Assembly (NCBI RefSeq): GCF_010093535.1
Contig: NW_022985175.1
Span: 868,001 to 932,000 of the forward strand
DNA: 64,000 nucleotides
Source of the DNA: Lindgomyces ingoldianus
Taxonomy: Eukaryota > Ascomycota > Dothideomycetes > Pleosporales > Lindgomycetaceae
Reading direction: 5' to 3'
In this document: in pieces, positions 24,064 through 35,268 of the stretch
How the letters are laid out: the number at the start of each line of letters is the position of its first letter
Position numbering within the stretch: position 1 is the first letter of the stretch
The notes under the pieces: model-generated
Told to the model about the DNA's origin: nothing
The model's database searches: none
The model's input: only the letters and a program-made list of their open reading frames with translations
Position numbers and translations under genes: made by a program

Positions 24064-25662
24064 CTAGTAGACGTATGGCAAGATACGGTACGGTACCAGC
24101 TCGCAGTACCTGTCCCAGTCCTTGCCATATTTCCTACGACACTTCTCCTCATCCCTTCGCTCGCGGTGGATCAATAGAATGGCGAAGTAAAGCATGTAGA
24201 AGTATGTGAAGATCATGCCCCACCCCTTGGCGTCTCCTGGAATGACGTATCTGCCATACGAGTTGCGGAAGAAAATCGCGTCGGTCGAAGCCGCGGAAAC
24301 GGGATGCTCGGCTGCGTTGCGAATCACATATCCTGCAGCGGCAGTTGGGAGGACGTAAGCCCAGCTCATGAACCAGTCTCCGAGATAGTTGATATGACGG
24401 GCTGTTCCCCACCAGCCTGAAGTTAGAAGTCTGGACCCAGCGGCTGTCTCGATGTATGTTAGGTGCTTGACTCGAGGATCATTAGGGTTCGTCCTGAACC
24501 GGTTCTTCTCGTTGTTTACGGAGCGGAAGATATAGTAGCCTGTTGCTTGGACAGCAAAAACACCAACAATTCCTTTCAATCCTAGCTCGACAGGATAAGT
24601 GGCAAGATAGCGTGCTTGGATGGAGTAGGTGAACGGCAACCAAGCGAGATCACCAAAGGAAAGCATGAATCCAAAGCCATCAGAGATAATATCAATGGTG
24701 GTCAAAATCGCGGGTTCCATATACAGCGCATCGAAAACGTAGATAGTCTGCGCAGCTGTGATGAGCAGCATCGAGTCGGTGACTTTGCCAAAATTGCGGT
24801 ATTGTTGCATGACAAACGCGAGATCGAGGATGATCCAGCCGAGCATTCCAGGGCGCAGCTCCATGAAGGATTTTATGTCGACTTCACCGAACAGAGGGAA
24901 ATTCACTCGGGGGTTTAGTTCACGACCAATGAACCAGTCGTAGATTACATTGCCGCTGTGGCCTCCAGCGGCTAGCTCGCGCATGTTGGGGTCCTTGGGG
25001 TGCTTGACAGAGAAAGAGGCAACATAGACGTAGACTGCCAGGAAGAAACAAATCAGGATGTTGGTGGTGAGCAACGGAACAAAGTTGTCAGAGATGAAAG
25101 TCCAGACTGGGAAGTCAGCACCCTCAACGGCAGTCCCTGCGGCAAGAATGACTACGATGAAGATTGCTGAGCTGAAAGCTGCGAAACCGTTAGTATTTCC
25201 CCGTTCATTGCACACAAGCTCTGCACGTGACTATCTTACAATTGAATCGATACTTTAGTTTCCCACCCGACCGTAATTCCGTGCCTTCCGGCGTCTCTGC
25301 TGGGAGAAAGGCATACAGAGCCAGGCTCAGGAAATAGTAACCAAGAGTGCCGATGACAGCTTTTGTGTTGATGATATTCGACATCCCTTGCCATCCTATT
25401 TCCTCTTTCAGATTATCAAAGCTGAAGCTGTATGGATGGAGAAGCGAAGGCGCCGGACATCCAGAGACGTCGTTACAGAAGAATGCCAGAGCATAGCAGA
25501 CCACAGGCAAGCCAATTGAAATTGCAATAGCGCCTGGACTAGGTTGTTGTGAGCTTAGATTCAGCTAGGGTGGAACGTTAATACTCACGGTCCGAAAAAC
25601 TCATATCCATAAGGAGCTTCAGCTGCGGGCACGGTCAGGGAGGCCTTGCGTTTCGGCGGCAT
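24064..25662 (-). CDS. ERG24: Delta(14)-sterol reductase (ergosterol synthesis)
   Basis: This ER membrane enzyme reduces the C14=C15 double bond of sterol intermediates with NADPH. Three exons on the minus strand (25662-25589, 25538-25240, 25178-24064) give 495 residues, as expected. The N-terminal YEFFGPPGA motif, rebuilt across intron 1, is the ERG24/lamin B receptor type rather than the ERG4 type. Other family signatures are FIGRELNPR, LLTSGWWGTARHINYLGD and the C-terminal CRRKYGKDWDRYCELVPYR, ending in PYVY. About eight or nine hydrophobic segments are visible. An in-frame ATG 126 bp upstream exists, but the start at 25662 (MPPKRKAS) fits the family better. The gene is divergent from ATG27. 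No disruption was seen. Confidence 0.95.
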
Positions 25663-26101
25663 TTTAGAAGATGCTAAGGAAGTGGAGGGAAGAAGACGAG
25701 GAAGAAGTTGAAGAAAGGAGTCGAGGCGCACGGGATCGCGTCTCGGTGGCGTTGACAGCGTATCCTCGGCCAGCCCAGTATGCCACAAGGATATCTTCTA
25801 GCGTACAAAGGCAGCGGTGACCTTTATACTTAAGGTCTCGAGGTTCGAGGTCGTCTGATGAAATGCCTCGTCGGACTGCTGGCTTCCGAGTTGATGAACT
25901 GCGCCAATGACGCGCACATCGTGCCAAGGCCGCTACTCCCTTTTCGCACTTAGCGCTAGGTTCCTGCAGCTATGGTCAGGCAAGGCCGAGGCGGCGCCCA
26001 GAGGAGTGTACGTTGCACGGAAGAGCAGGCATCGTCGTCTTATTTTCCGTCATTTCTCCTTCCCTTCTCTACGCTCGCTATTTCCTGGCTTTGCCTTCAT
26101 C
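25663..26101. promoter_or_regulatory. Divergent promoter region, ERG24 and ATG27
   Basis: There are 439 bp between divergent starts. I looked for a clear sterol-regulatory element and did not find one that I would defend. The open frame running into the ATG27 start from upstream is in phase but lacks a better start signal. Confidence 0.4.
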
Positions 26102-27234
26102 ATGAAGCTCACATTCTGGTCTGCGCTCGTTTTCCTGCTGTCCACGGCCGATTTCTCTGCCGCGGCCTCGTCATCCAAGGACAAGAAACCGCTGAAGCCT
26201 TGCACAGCGCGCTCACCTACAACCGACCGCTTCTTCGACCTGAACCCCCTCCATCGAACCGGCGCCGAAAAGGGAAAGAAGTCGAAGGAGGAAGAGGAAG
26301 GCAGCTGGCATGCAAAGGGCTACGACTATGGCGCAAACTTCACTATCAATTTCTGCGGCGCGGTGGTGGAAGAGCTGGACAACGTTAAGGAGCTGGACAA
26401 GGACATGTGGAAGAACGTGAGCGCATTCTACAAAAAGGGAGACCGGCAGTATGCTATTGGGTAGGTCTAGTTCTTCCAGTCCTTTCAACTACGTCGAAGG
26501 AGCCCTGCTGACCCTTGGTCCTTCCTGCAGTCTTGAAAACTCGGAGCCTGTCTTCCGGGGACGCAAGCTCGTCCTCAACTACACTGGCGGCTCCCTCTGC
26601 CCCTCAACGAAATCTAGACGCCACATCCAAGGCCCCGCCTCTCTTCCTCCCCGCGAGATAGTCGACGACGACCCAAATGACGATGATAAGCATAAGGAAC
26701 ACAAGGGTGACAAGCGCCGAAAGAGCACCGTCATCTCACTTCTCTGCGAATCTGACCCCTTGGCTAAAACCTCCGTGTCCTTTGTCGCGGCGGTCGAAGA
26801 CTGTGTATACTTCTTTGAAGGACGCTCCCCCTACGCCTGCGGGAAGGTGGAAGCCGAATCGCAGGCCCTGGGCCCCGGAGGAGTCTTCGGTGTGATTGTG
26901 CTGATCGCCATCCTGGTCTATCTAGTTGGTGGTTGCGTATACCAGCGGACGGTCATGCATCAGCGCGGTTGGAGGCAGCTGCCCAACTACCAGATGTGGG
27001 CTAGCATCGGGAGGTTCATCGTGGTAAGCAAGGCGCTCAGATCACTTTCCTGAATATTGTTAATTCTAGCTCTAGGACATGTTCATCATTCTAACCTCAT
27101 CCTGCGCTCGATTCCTCCCTTCACGTCGAGGCTATAGCCGCGTCTCGCTTGGCGCAGATAACGGCCGCCGAGGCCGAAGGAACGACGACGAGAACCGGCT
27201 GATAGACAACCTCGACGAGGAGTGGGACGACTAG
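26102..27234 (+). CDS. ATG27: Autophagy-related protein 27
   Basis: Atg27 is a type I membrane protein of Golgi, endosome and vacuole that helps Atg9 trafficking in autophagy. Three exons (26102-26460, 26531-27023, 27076-27234) give 336 residues. Residues 1-21 form a signal peptide. The lumenal part is a mannose-6-phosphate-receptor-like domain with paired Cys (KPCTAR, INFCG, SLCPS, LLCES, EDCVYFF, YACG). A transmembrane helix follows (VFGVIVLIAILVYLVGGCVY). The cytosolic tail contains a conserved WRQLPNYQMW motif and an acidic C-terminus. There is an unusually acidic/basic insert in the lumenal domain (about residues 155-190, DDDPNDDDKHKEHKGDKRRK). The start is chosen at the ATG that gives the signal peptide. 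Confidence 0.93.
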
Positions 27235-28120
27235 AATTTCCTCTCCTGCTTCTCCTTAGTTCGAATGCTCTTGCATATTATATAATCATACGACGGCGTT
27301 TATGGAAGTGGCTGGGGGTCGGAATTGACATCTAGGCCAATCGTGACGGAATACCTGGGACTCTGTAGTTAGCTAGCCAAGGCGTTCAAGGTTAGATTAG
27401 GGTGCCATATGTTGGCATGTTCGGTGCGGACGCGCCGTTATGGAATTCAACGCAATCGAAGCTCAACCAAAGCAGGCTCCCTACCGCATAACATTATAGC
27501 ATATTAAACACACCGTCGGTCATCTAAATTATATTTAATAAGTCCCCATCCCATTCAGGAGACTCTCTTTTCCGCATCCCATCCCAAACCCCGGATATCA
27601 GCTCGCTATCCCCAACTCAATAACCGCTAAAAGTAGTGCTTCCCCACCTGCAAGTTCTATGAAACCGGATCGCGCCAGTAGCTTTTGAAGGAAAGCCGGA
27701 AGTATTAATGGCCTACCCTTTCATGAAGCGCCTAAAGATCTCTGTGAAATAGATCGACACTTGCAGGATTGCTGTAGATGAAAAGTGAAACCCTCTCTGC
27801 GTAGATCCAGGTGCGAGCGAAGGCGCCGTTTTGCTCTGGGATATGAGAAAGAGACCATTTAGAACCATCGAGACCCCCGTTTTGTAAACGAATCCAGAGA
27901 AAATACTGTAGGCGACTCCGGAAACGCTAACAAAGTCCTCGGTGAAAAGGGATGGATCCTATCCACTCGTATGACTAGAGGAACTTTCGTCGCCAAGACT
28001 AGCGGTGATCGGTAGTCGAAAGTCGGGTAGAAGCATGGAAGAGAGTCCCTAGCCTGACGCAAATAAAAATACCCTTTGAATCATCGGAGAACGCCTCCCC
28101 GGAGAATGCTAAACCATATT
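27235..28120. other. Intergenic, convergent 3' ends
   Basis: There are 886 bp between the ATG27 and GTPase-gene stop codons. No gene, repeat or RNA was recognised. Confidence 0.5.
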
Positions 28121-31100
28121 CTACAACTCCATCTCCTTATCGGTGTCGGAATCCTTAATGGTGGCTTGATAAATGCAATTACTGGGTGAACCTTTGGCTT
28201 CGGAGGATTCAGCTACAGCGGGTTCATCGAATATCAATTCCGGATCTATACCCTTCGATTCAAATCCATCTTCCCCAACGGGTTCAGTACTTTTTTCGAG
28301 GAGGCCTTGTTGATGACTAGCTGTCTGCTCTTCGGCCTTATCCTCGATCTCGCCGTTAGCGATAGCCTTGAACTGTTCATCAACTCCGAGGAGGATTGAC
28401 AGGATATCGGCTCTCATTGCCCTCTCCGCTCTTGGAATCAATTTATCCTGACTGATATTCGCACCACCGATAATGTTCATGTAGTCCTGTCGCATGGATA
28501 AGAATATTTCTTCTGCCTTTTCTGCCATTGTTTCTTCGAGAGTCTTGCACATATCGTTGAGACGACCTTGGACTGTCTGGGTGGCGTCTTTGAACATGCT
28601 GAACCTGTAGCGTTGAACATGGTCTTCCATGTAGGCCTTCATGCGTTTGAAGCTGCCAGCACCTAGAGACCGTTAGAAGGTAAGCAACAAAAGAAACCAT
28701 CGATATACTGACCATGTTCTTCTGTACATGCCTCATATGCGTCGCGCATGAGAGTTACAATCGTTGGAGTAAACTCTCGATTAGCATCCCGTTGAAGTTC
28801 ATTCATGGAATTTACAAGGACGGAGCAGAATTCGGCGAATAGGTTTTCACAGGTATATATCTGGTTCTTCAGTAATTGAAGGTTGGCCAGGCCAACGCCG
28901 TTCTGTCGAGCCCTCTCCTCGATCGTGTCGTGAAACCTATGGAGAATCTTGCCCGAGTCGCGACTGTAATTTTGGAGTATCTTCGGCAGGCGATTTTGGA
29001 AGGCGCGTTCCCAGCTATTCGCTAATCGCTTGATGATAGGGTCACTCCTACATGCTTGTTAGCGATAGAGTAATTAACCGCAAATTTAGGACGCTTACAG
29101 TTCGGTATTGAAGTCCCAAAGGCCAGCGGAGGATGATGTGTATACTCCGTCTCGTCGAACGATGGCTTTATATGTCGCCCAGGCCAGGCCTCCCTCCTGC
29201 TTATGTGCACCCCAGCTACGCACAGTATCAGGCGCAACTCGAATGGCCTCCTCGATGGCCTCGGGATACTTCTCGAAGATTTGTTCACATATTTCCTTTT
29301 TCATGGTTTTGATGCAAGACTCCACGGCTTTCCCGAGTCCCTAACAAGCGATCAGTACGAGTCAGTGCCATCAAACAGGAACATTAAAATATGGGATACC
29401 TTGTCCAGTTCGCCAAGTCGCTTATCGAGATGCTTTGTTTCCGCCCGCTTCTCATTGTCACTCAGCTTCAACCCTGAGCCGTCATTCGACGCCCACATAT
29501 AGAATGTGGTCAATTGTTGACATAGGTTTAGAAGAAAGGTGCGGGCTGTCTGAATTCTTCCAGCTTCTGTAAGCTTCTTGCAGTGTGCCTGAAGTTGAGG
29601 AATCTATTACATTCGTGAGAGTGACAACAAGAGGTGAGACGCAACACTCACTTCAGTCTCTTCTCGAGTCTTGAATCCAGGGACGGTATCGTCTTTTTGA
29701 AGGCGGCCGCACATCTTCTGGTACGCTCGACTGCTAACACAAAAAACAGGAAGGGACTTAGCAACCTCATCATAGTCACGGAGGTCCTCATCAGGATTGA
29801 ATGTTTCTTCGTCTTCTTCGGCAGCATTCTCTTGGTCGAGTTCTTTGATTCCAGCGGCGAAGTCTTGCTGAATGGCTCCCTTGGAATACTCGTTCCGGCC
29901 AGCAATACAGATAGCGCTCATCTCAGCTCGAATATCCGCTAACTTAGCCTTGATATCCCGGATTTCCTTCCTAGCCTTATCCACTTTGTGTATGATCTCA
30001 CTGCGCTCTCGCCTAGCGTTCTTCTTGGTGCTCCTCAATTCTTCGAGCTTCAACTTTATTTCACCCCCGGTTAGCGGCGTCCGCGGCGGTTGAATACCCT
30101 GAACATCCGAATCATTTTCCGAATCGCTGTTCGCTTCGAATGAGTTAGAATCAGAATCATCCATGTCATCGTCAGAGTCGTAGTATCTCGCTCGTTGTAG
30201 CTTTCGAGATTTCTCGCCAGAGTTTTCCCTCTTCCTCTTGCTGTTGCTCTGGTTTGGAGCGTATACTGTTGCCCCATCATTCAACTTGTCCTGCAACTCG
30301 TCCCAGATCTCTATGTCTTTGTCCGCCCCCTCAATGGCCAACTTGTACACTTCCTTGGATTCCACAAGGTCCTGGATCTTCTTTCGAAGCTCTTCAATAG
30401 TCTTTTTGTATTCCCGCTCTTGGTCTTCAAGAGCAGAGATCTCCTCTTCAAGTGCTAAGCTATCGATGGCCTCGGTAATTGAAATGTCGTCTGTTTTGGA
30501 GCAGACGAATGTGACGCTAGAAAATCCCCCATCGTACTTTAGTTGGCGTTTGAAGGAATCGCCGAGAAGGGTTTTCGCAGCCTTATCATCGACAGCACGA
30601 GTGATAGGAGCCACGATCCAGAGGCCGGTACACTGTTTCATGTAGCCTTGAGCAACGGCGGCTCGCGCGGCATTTGAATCGTGGACACCAGGTAGGTCGA
30701 CAATCACCGCTCCTGTAGACAGTGCTGGGGACTTAGTAAATATTTTCACCACTTTGATCAACGGCCAGTACTCCATTTGAGGGATCTCCTTCTTGTTCTT
30801 GTCCTTCTTCTTCTCCTTATCTTCCTTCGTCGCCTTTTCCTTGCTGTCTACGTATTTCTGCAATTCCTGATAAAAGAAATCCGGTCTCGCTTTATTAATT
30901 TTCCTGGTCGCTCCAAGTACGTTGAGAACAGAGCGTTCTGCCATTAGCCCAGCCACGGTACAGTCGCGTAGCATATCCTTGGTCTTTCTGGGATAGACTG
31001 CACGAAACTTGGCCCAGGCTATTCCAGCATCCGAATTTTGATCGGATGCCTCTTTCGATACGGTTCCATTATCCGTCAGGAATTCCTTCATCAGTGCATC

Positions 31101-32888
31101 AAGTTCCTTTTCCCAATCTGCCGGAGTGATGAACTCGATTTCTGCTCGATATCTAGTCAAGGGGTCCTTGCTGTCGTTCCAGGAGATTTCTGTCACCACA
31201 GCCGTACATGCACGCATGCAATTGGTTGGGACTAATCGTTCCTCATCAAGCAAAGCATTGATGACACTACTCTTTCCAGCTCCAGTGTTGCCAACCACAC
31301 CAACGACAGTGCGCTTTCGTTCGGCCTGGGCCGCCAGTTTAGAAGTTGCTTTGATCCACATTTCAGCATCCTGGCTAGATGCAACATATTGAGAGAACAA
31401 GTTCTGAAGAGATTCCAAGATATTCAGTGCTCTGACAACACCAGCTTCTAGGATCTCGGGGTGTTGTGAGTCGATCAATTGTCGTAAAAACTCATCTGTA
31501 GGCCTAGACTGACTCTGATCGTCCGCATTGGGAGACAAATCTCTCTTGAAGCAGTCTTCCGGATTGAAGGAGGACTGAGCATCCTCCATGAAACCCTGGG
31601 ATCGCCTCTCTGCCTTAATCTTTGGCACATGATGTCCACTTAGAGCTCCAGATGGCTCTTCATTCGGAGCTGGGGTTCCCTCATGAGGTAATTGATATTC
31701 TTGGGCGTCTGGATTGGTCGGTGTTGGGGGCGCATTATTTAGATATGTACTTCCCTGGTCGGCGTCATTTCCGCGCTGTACACCTTGGTTGTGTTGCTCG
31801 GCAAGAGTTTCAACAGAACAGGTAAGTATGCAACGAGGAGCATGATGAGGCGGCTTATGCAATAGCTCCGATGAGATCAGTCGAGGAACCGAAATGGGTG
31901 AAGGTAGTCCCAGGGCCGGAGCTGATGTTTCGTCAGCCGGGATCTGCGAGAGAGATAAAGCCTCAGCTTTAATACCAGGACTTCGTCCAGGTCTTACGGT
32001 GGAGGGTCCTATGCCTGAGCCGAGATTCACGTTCACATTATGGCAAGGGACTTGAGAAACATTCTGCTGTTCAGCCGAAACTGGAGTTAAGAATGTCGTT
32101 GAGGTCCTCTCTGCTGGTACTCCTGTACTAGTGTTATTCACTGCTGTTGAAGGCGGCGCACTGGTGGACTTTGCAGTAGACATAGCTGACTCCAACTGAA
32201 CGGACAGAGGCTCGGCAGTCCATTGGTGATGTGAAAGCTGCAGAAGCGCACTGGTAGACTTCTCCAGTAGCTTGATGGAATCAGGTGGTGACGGTTGAGG
32301 CTCAGCTATCGATTGAGACTGCACAGGCTGCACAGGCTGTACAGACGTACTTGTGAACTTTCCAACTACCTTGGAGGAGTCGCTTTGCGAGTATCGAGGC
32401 TCAATGGCCACTTGATGCTGCAAAGGCTGCAGAGATGCACCATTAGATGGCTTATCACCTTGTGATGAGCGATGCTCCGTCGTTAATTGACACTGTATAG
32501 GCTGCAGGGGCTCCCGCGCTAGTTTCGCTTGTGCTCGAAAGACAATGAAATTGTCCGAGTAGTAATTAAGGTCCTTGACGCAAGTTGTTGGTAGAAGCGC
32601 TCGATCCATGAACGCGATTTCGATATTAATGCCAGGGTGCCTTTTCGCATATTCTGTCACAATTCTGCTGTACGTAATTTTCTAGAATATCAAGTCAGCC
32701 AGAATGAGACAGGGCATGGTCAGGATCAAACAAACCCCATGAGCTTTCATCCATAGGAGATCCCCCTCTTCGAGATGGTTTTCGGGGGATCTGTCATGCA
32801 GGAGAACAGCAATCCAATACCGCCTTGGAACCAAATCGGTTGAGGGCACAGCAGCCTTGGCTTTTCTATGCAAGATGTCCCAGTTCAT
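28121..32888 (-). CDS. Large dynamin-superfamily-like GTPase related to SLIP-GC
   Basis: Six exons on the minus strand (32888-32736, 32681-29652, 29603-29400, 29340-29099, 29047-28713, 28662-28121) join in frame to 1501 residues. Residues 1-100 form a folded-looking domain I do not recognise, starting MNWDILHRKAK. Residues about 100-440 are a Ser/Pro/Gln-rich linker with imperfect repeats. The GTPase domain begins near residue 510: G1 GNTGAGKSS, a Thr-containing switch segment (CTAVVTEI), G3 DLPGVHD near 713 and a G4-like SKTDD. Long coiled coils and an acidic stretch near 885 (DSDDDMDDSDSNS) follow, then a helical C-terminus. The arrangement matches nuclear SLIP-GC-type GTPases, which are widespread in fungi as uncharacterised proteins. 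Function is unknown. The frame is intact. Confidence 0.85.
32160..32520 (-). repeat. Imperfect coding repeats in the GTPase linker
   Basis: Four degenerate units of roughly 30-35 codons follow one another. Each starts like LQP(I/L/V)QxQ, continues with EP/EH and S-x-D/P, and ends K-S-T-S-A or similar. The DNA units are marked by recurring GGCTGCA/GCTGCA near 32507, 32430, 32330 and 32238. Diverged copies suggest an old internal expansion of a disordered linker. Confidence 0.6.
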
Positions 32889-33690
32889 GGTGAACGATAA
32901 TAAACGAGCAAATGCACATAGGATGCATGCGATAGGTCGGAGCGCCTCGTCGCGTTGTTTTCGGCACTATGGGTGAATGTAGAGTTGAATAGACGGAGCC
33001 ACGGCGAGCACCAACAACTAGAAGAACTGTGCTGCTCAGGGTAACAGATATGGAGAATTAGAAAGAAGAATGGGCGAGCTATGACCAGCTCAGGGCTAAC
33101 CTATGTATTGGAGCAGAGCTAATGATTACTAGGGATGTGTGGGGAGAAAAGGGATATGGCTGCGGTGGAGGAGACGTGGTCAAGCGAGCGACGCGTTCAG
33201 GTGGCGCGCTAGGCAACACAAACACACACCAAGAACACGCGTCGTCAATTCACGTGATGCCAAACGCTGAAACTATCCACTCGAAAATATGCCCCGGTGT
33301 AATTCAGAGCGACCTGCTCACACTTCAACATCCAACCTAACTTTTATGATGTGCGAAACAACACTCACCTCAAGAACCAGTCTGATATGTCTGGGGTGCT
33401 GTCGCAGACTTCTTAGCCCGAAGTCACACCTGGGAAATTCTTGCTTTTGTGCACACTGCGTGCCACAGGGTCTGTCCACTCGTGTCTCTTCGTTTCTTTG
33501 TTAACGCACAACGTGTATTGCTCTTTAGACATGATAATGTGTTGTCATACTTCTATTTTATGTCTTTGTCTTTTGTTAGCTAAACTTTTCATCCACAATG
33601 GCATTGTTCCAAAAAATCTATTTGTAATATCATAGTCTTTCGCAGCAATCATCCCATTGAAATTCTTACACTTCAATTTGCATATCCAGA
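32889..33690. promoter_or_regulatory. Divergent promoter region, GTPase and HExxH gene
   Basis: There are 802 bp between two divergent accessory-type genes. No TATA box or named operator is clear. The half near the HExxH gene is AT-rich and T-rich. Confidence 0.4.
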
Positions 33691-35268
33691 ATGGCTATTC
33701 TAGCCAAAAATGCGGCCAAGGGTCCCTTCCAGTTAGTTACGGTGGTAAACAGCAAAGATCAATATAATCTTTTAGAGGACCCCTCCATCCCAAAACCAGA
33801 TCTGGACGCTGAAATTCACGCCATATTTCAGAAGAGTAATTGGAAAGGCGTCAACGATATTCTCTTCCTTAACCTACAACCATCTCTTCGACTTGCCTCT
33901 ATGTTTCTTCGAAATGAATCCTTTCTCGAATGGTTGGTAGCGCCGCTGGTCGGACGTATGCTAACTGACATACAGTCTGGAAAGACCTACTTGTCAGACC
34001 CGCTGCGGAACAGAACAGGTACTGAAAGGAATGGTCTTGTTCAAGAGGTCCGGATGGCGCTACACTGTCTGGCTCACAGTACCCATTTCCATTTCGAGGC
34101 CCCTACACAATCGAAGTTTTATGGTCGAACAATGATACACCGCACGCAGCCCCTTCACACATCTGTTTGTACCTCTAGGTTTATCCGCAATAACCTCGGG
34201 ATCAAAATTGAGATACGCTTGGAATATCAAAGATTTCTTGAGAATAGCTACACATCTAGTACTCTTTGCCAGAGGCTCCGTCATGATTTCTCCCTTGCTA
34301 CTACTTTAGTCCACGAGCTCGTTCATGCAATCGGAATTATGCGTCGCGGCGACCTTAAGGAGCCCCACCTCAGGCTCGATGAGCCGGAAAATTCTGAGCT
34401 TGGGAATGCGTTCGAGAATTTCTTCTTCGGGGCCATTATCAATCCCGCCGACAAGGCCTCTGATGCCCCATCGTTCCTGATGGGGAAACCCTGGGCCGAC
34501 GACAAAACGACCGACGCGGCGGGAGGTAAGGAGTGGGTTACGATTCCTATGTCATACGTTGCTCAGTGGTTTCGAAAGGATACTTGGGATATCATCAAGA
34601 AGGATGGACCCACTGCAATTCCTCCTCCGTCTGTAAGGCTGAAAGTCCAATACAAAAATTCAAGGTACACCCTGATGTCCGATTCCGAAGACGTTCTGGC
34701 TGCATTCCTTCGTCTCCAGAGAAAACTCACAAAGCGGTATGCGAGGATTCCTCATAATCAAATTCCGCAAGCGGAAAAGATCGTGTGGTGGGCTAGACGA
34801 CAACTTACTGATATAGAAACGCTTCAACAATTCACAACTCCCCGGCCTTCCCGAGTAATTCCTCCAAACCAAATCGGTCCCCAAAAGAAAATACTAGGTG
34901 TCATAACAGCTGCTGACGGCAGTATCGATACTACTCCTTCTATTTCCCATAGCAGGCAAGAAACCGTAAGATCTGGTACATCTTTGTCAGTATCGCAACC
35001 ACATTCAGTTGCAGCATTAACTGAAGTTCGGATACGTTGCAAGCGACGTACTAACTCAGGCTCATATTCTAGCAAGTCTGAGTACGAGAGCGAGCGAAGC
35101 ACGGCAAAGTACAGTACGCCCGCGGAAGTCTTGCGGCCATGTTCGGTTGCAGCATGGACTAAGATTCGAACGTCCCATAAGCGTCGTACCCGCTCCGATG
35201 CAGACTCCGGTGAGTCTGCGGGCGAAAAACAACATCTTAGGCGTTTTACGAAGAGATTCAGGCGGTGA
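33691..35268 (+). CDS. HExxH zincin-like hypothetical protein
   Basis: A single exon encodes 525 residues, with no signal peptide or membrane segment. The motif HELVHAIG at about residue 210 is a zinc-peptidase HExxH in a helix-like context (ATTLVHELVHAIG). It is not a metzincin, because Arg occupies the place of the third His. A downstream helix ELGNAFENFFFG offers Glu residues that could be the third ligand, as in gluzincin-like fungal proteins. The C-terminal 150 residues are basic, Ser/Arg-rich and contain a duplicated segment. It is transcribed away from the large GTPase gene, sharing its 5' flank. Intronless structure and proximity to a transposon island fit a young or mobile accessory gene, but that is inference. 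Protease activity is not proven. Confidence 0.72.
   Translation: MAILAKNAAKGPFQLVTVVNSKDQYNLLEDPSIPKPDLDAEIHAIFQKSNWKGVNDILFLNLQPSLRLASMFLRNESFLEWLVAPLVGRMLTDIQSGKTYLSDPLRNRTGTERNGLVQEVRMALHCLAHSTHFHFEAPTQSKFYGRTMIHRTQPLHTSVCTSRFIRNNLGIKIEIRLEYQRFLENSYTSSTLCQRLRHDFSLATTLVHELVHAIGIMRRGDLKEPHLRLDEPENSELGNAFENFFFGAIINPADKASDAPSFLMGKPWADDKTTDAAGGKEWVTIPMSYVAQWFRKDTWDIIKKDGPTAIPPPSVRLKVQYKNSRYTLMSDSEDVLAAFLRLQRKLTKRYARIPHNQIPQAEKIVWWARRQLTDIETLQQFTTPRPSRVIPPNQIGPQKKILGVITAADGSIDTTPSISHSRQETVRSGTSLSVSQPHSVAALTEVRIRCKRRTNSGSYSSKSEYESERSTAKYSTPAEVLRPCSVAAWTKIRTSHKRRTRSDADSGESAGEKQHLRRFTKRFRR
34999..35226 (+). repeat. Duplicated C-terminal segment in the HExxH protein
   Basis: The segment P-x-SVAA-x-T-(E/K)-(V/I)-R followed by KRRT and S-rich residues occurs twice, at about 34999 and 35137. 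Copies share SVAA, KRRT and SxS spacing at protein level and about two thirds of bases, indicating an internal duplication. Confidence 0.6.
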
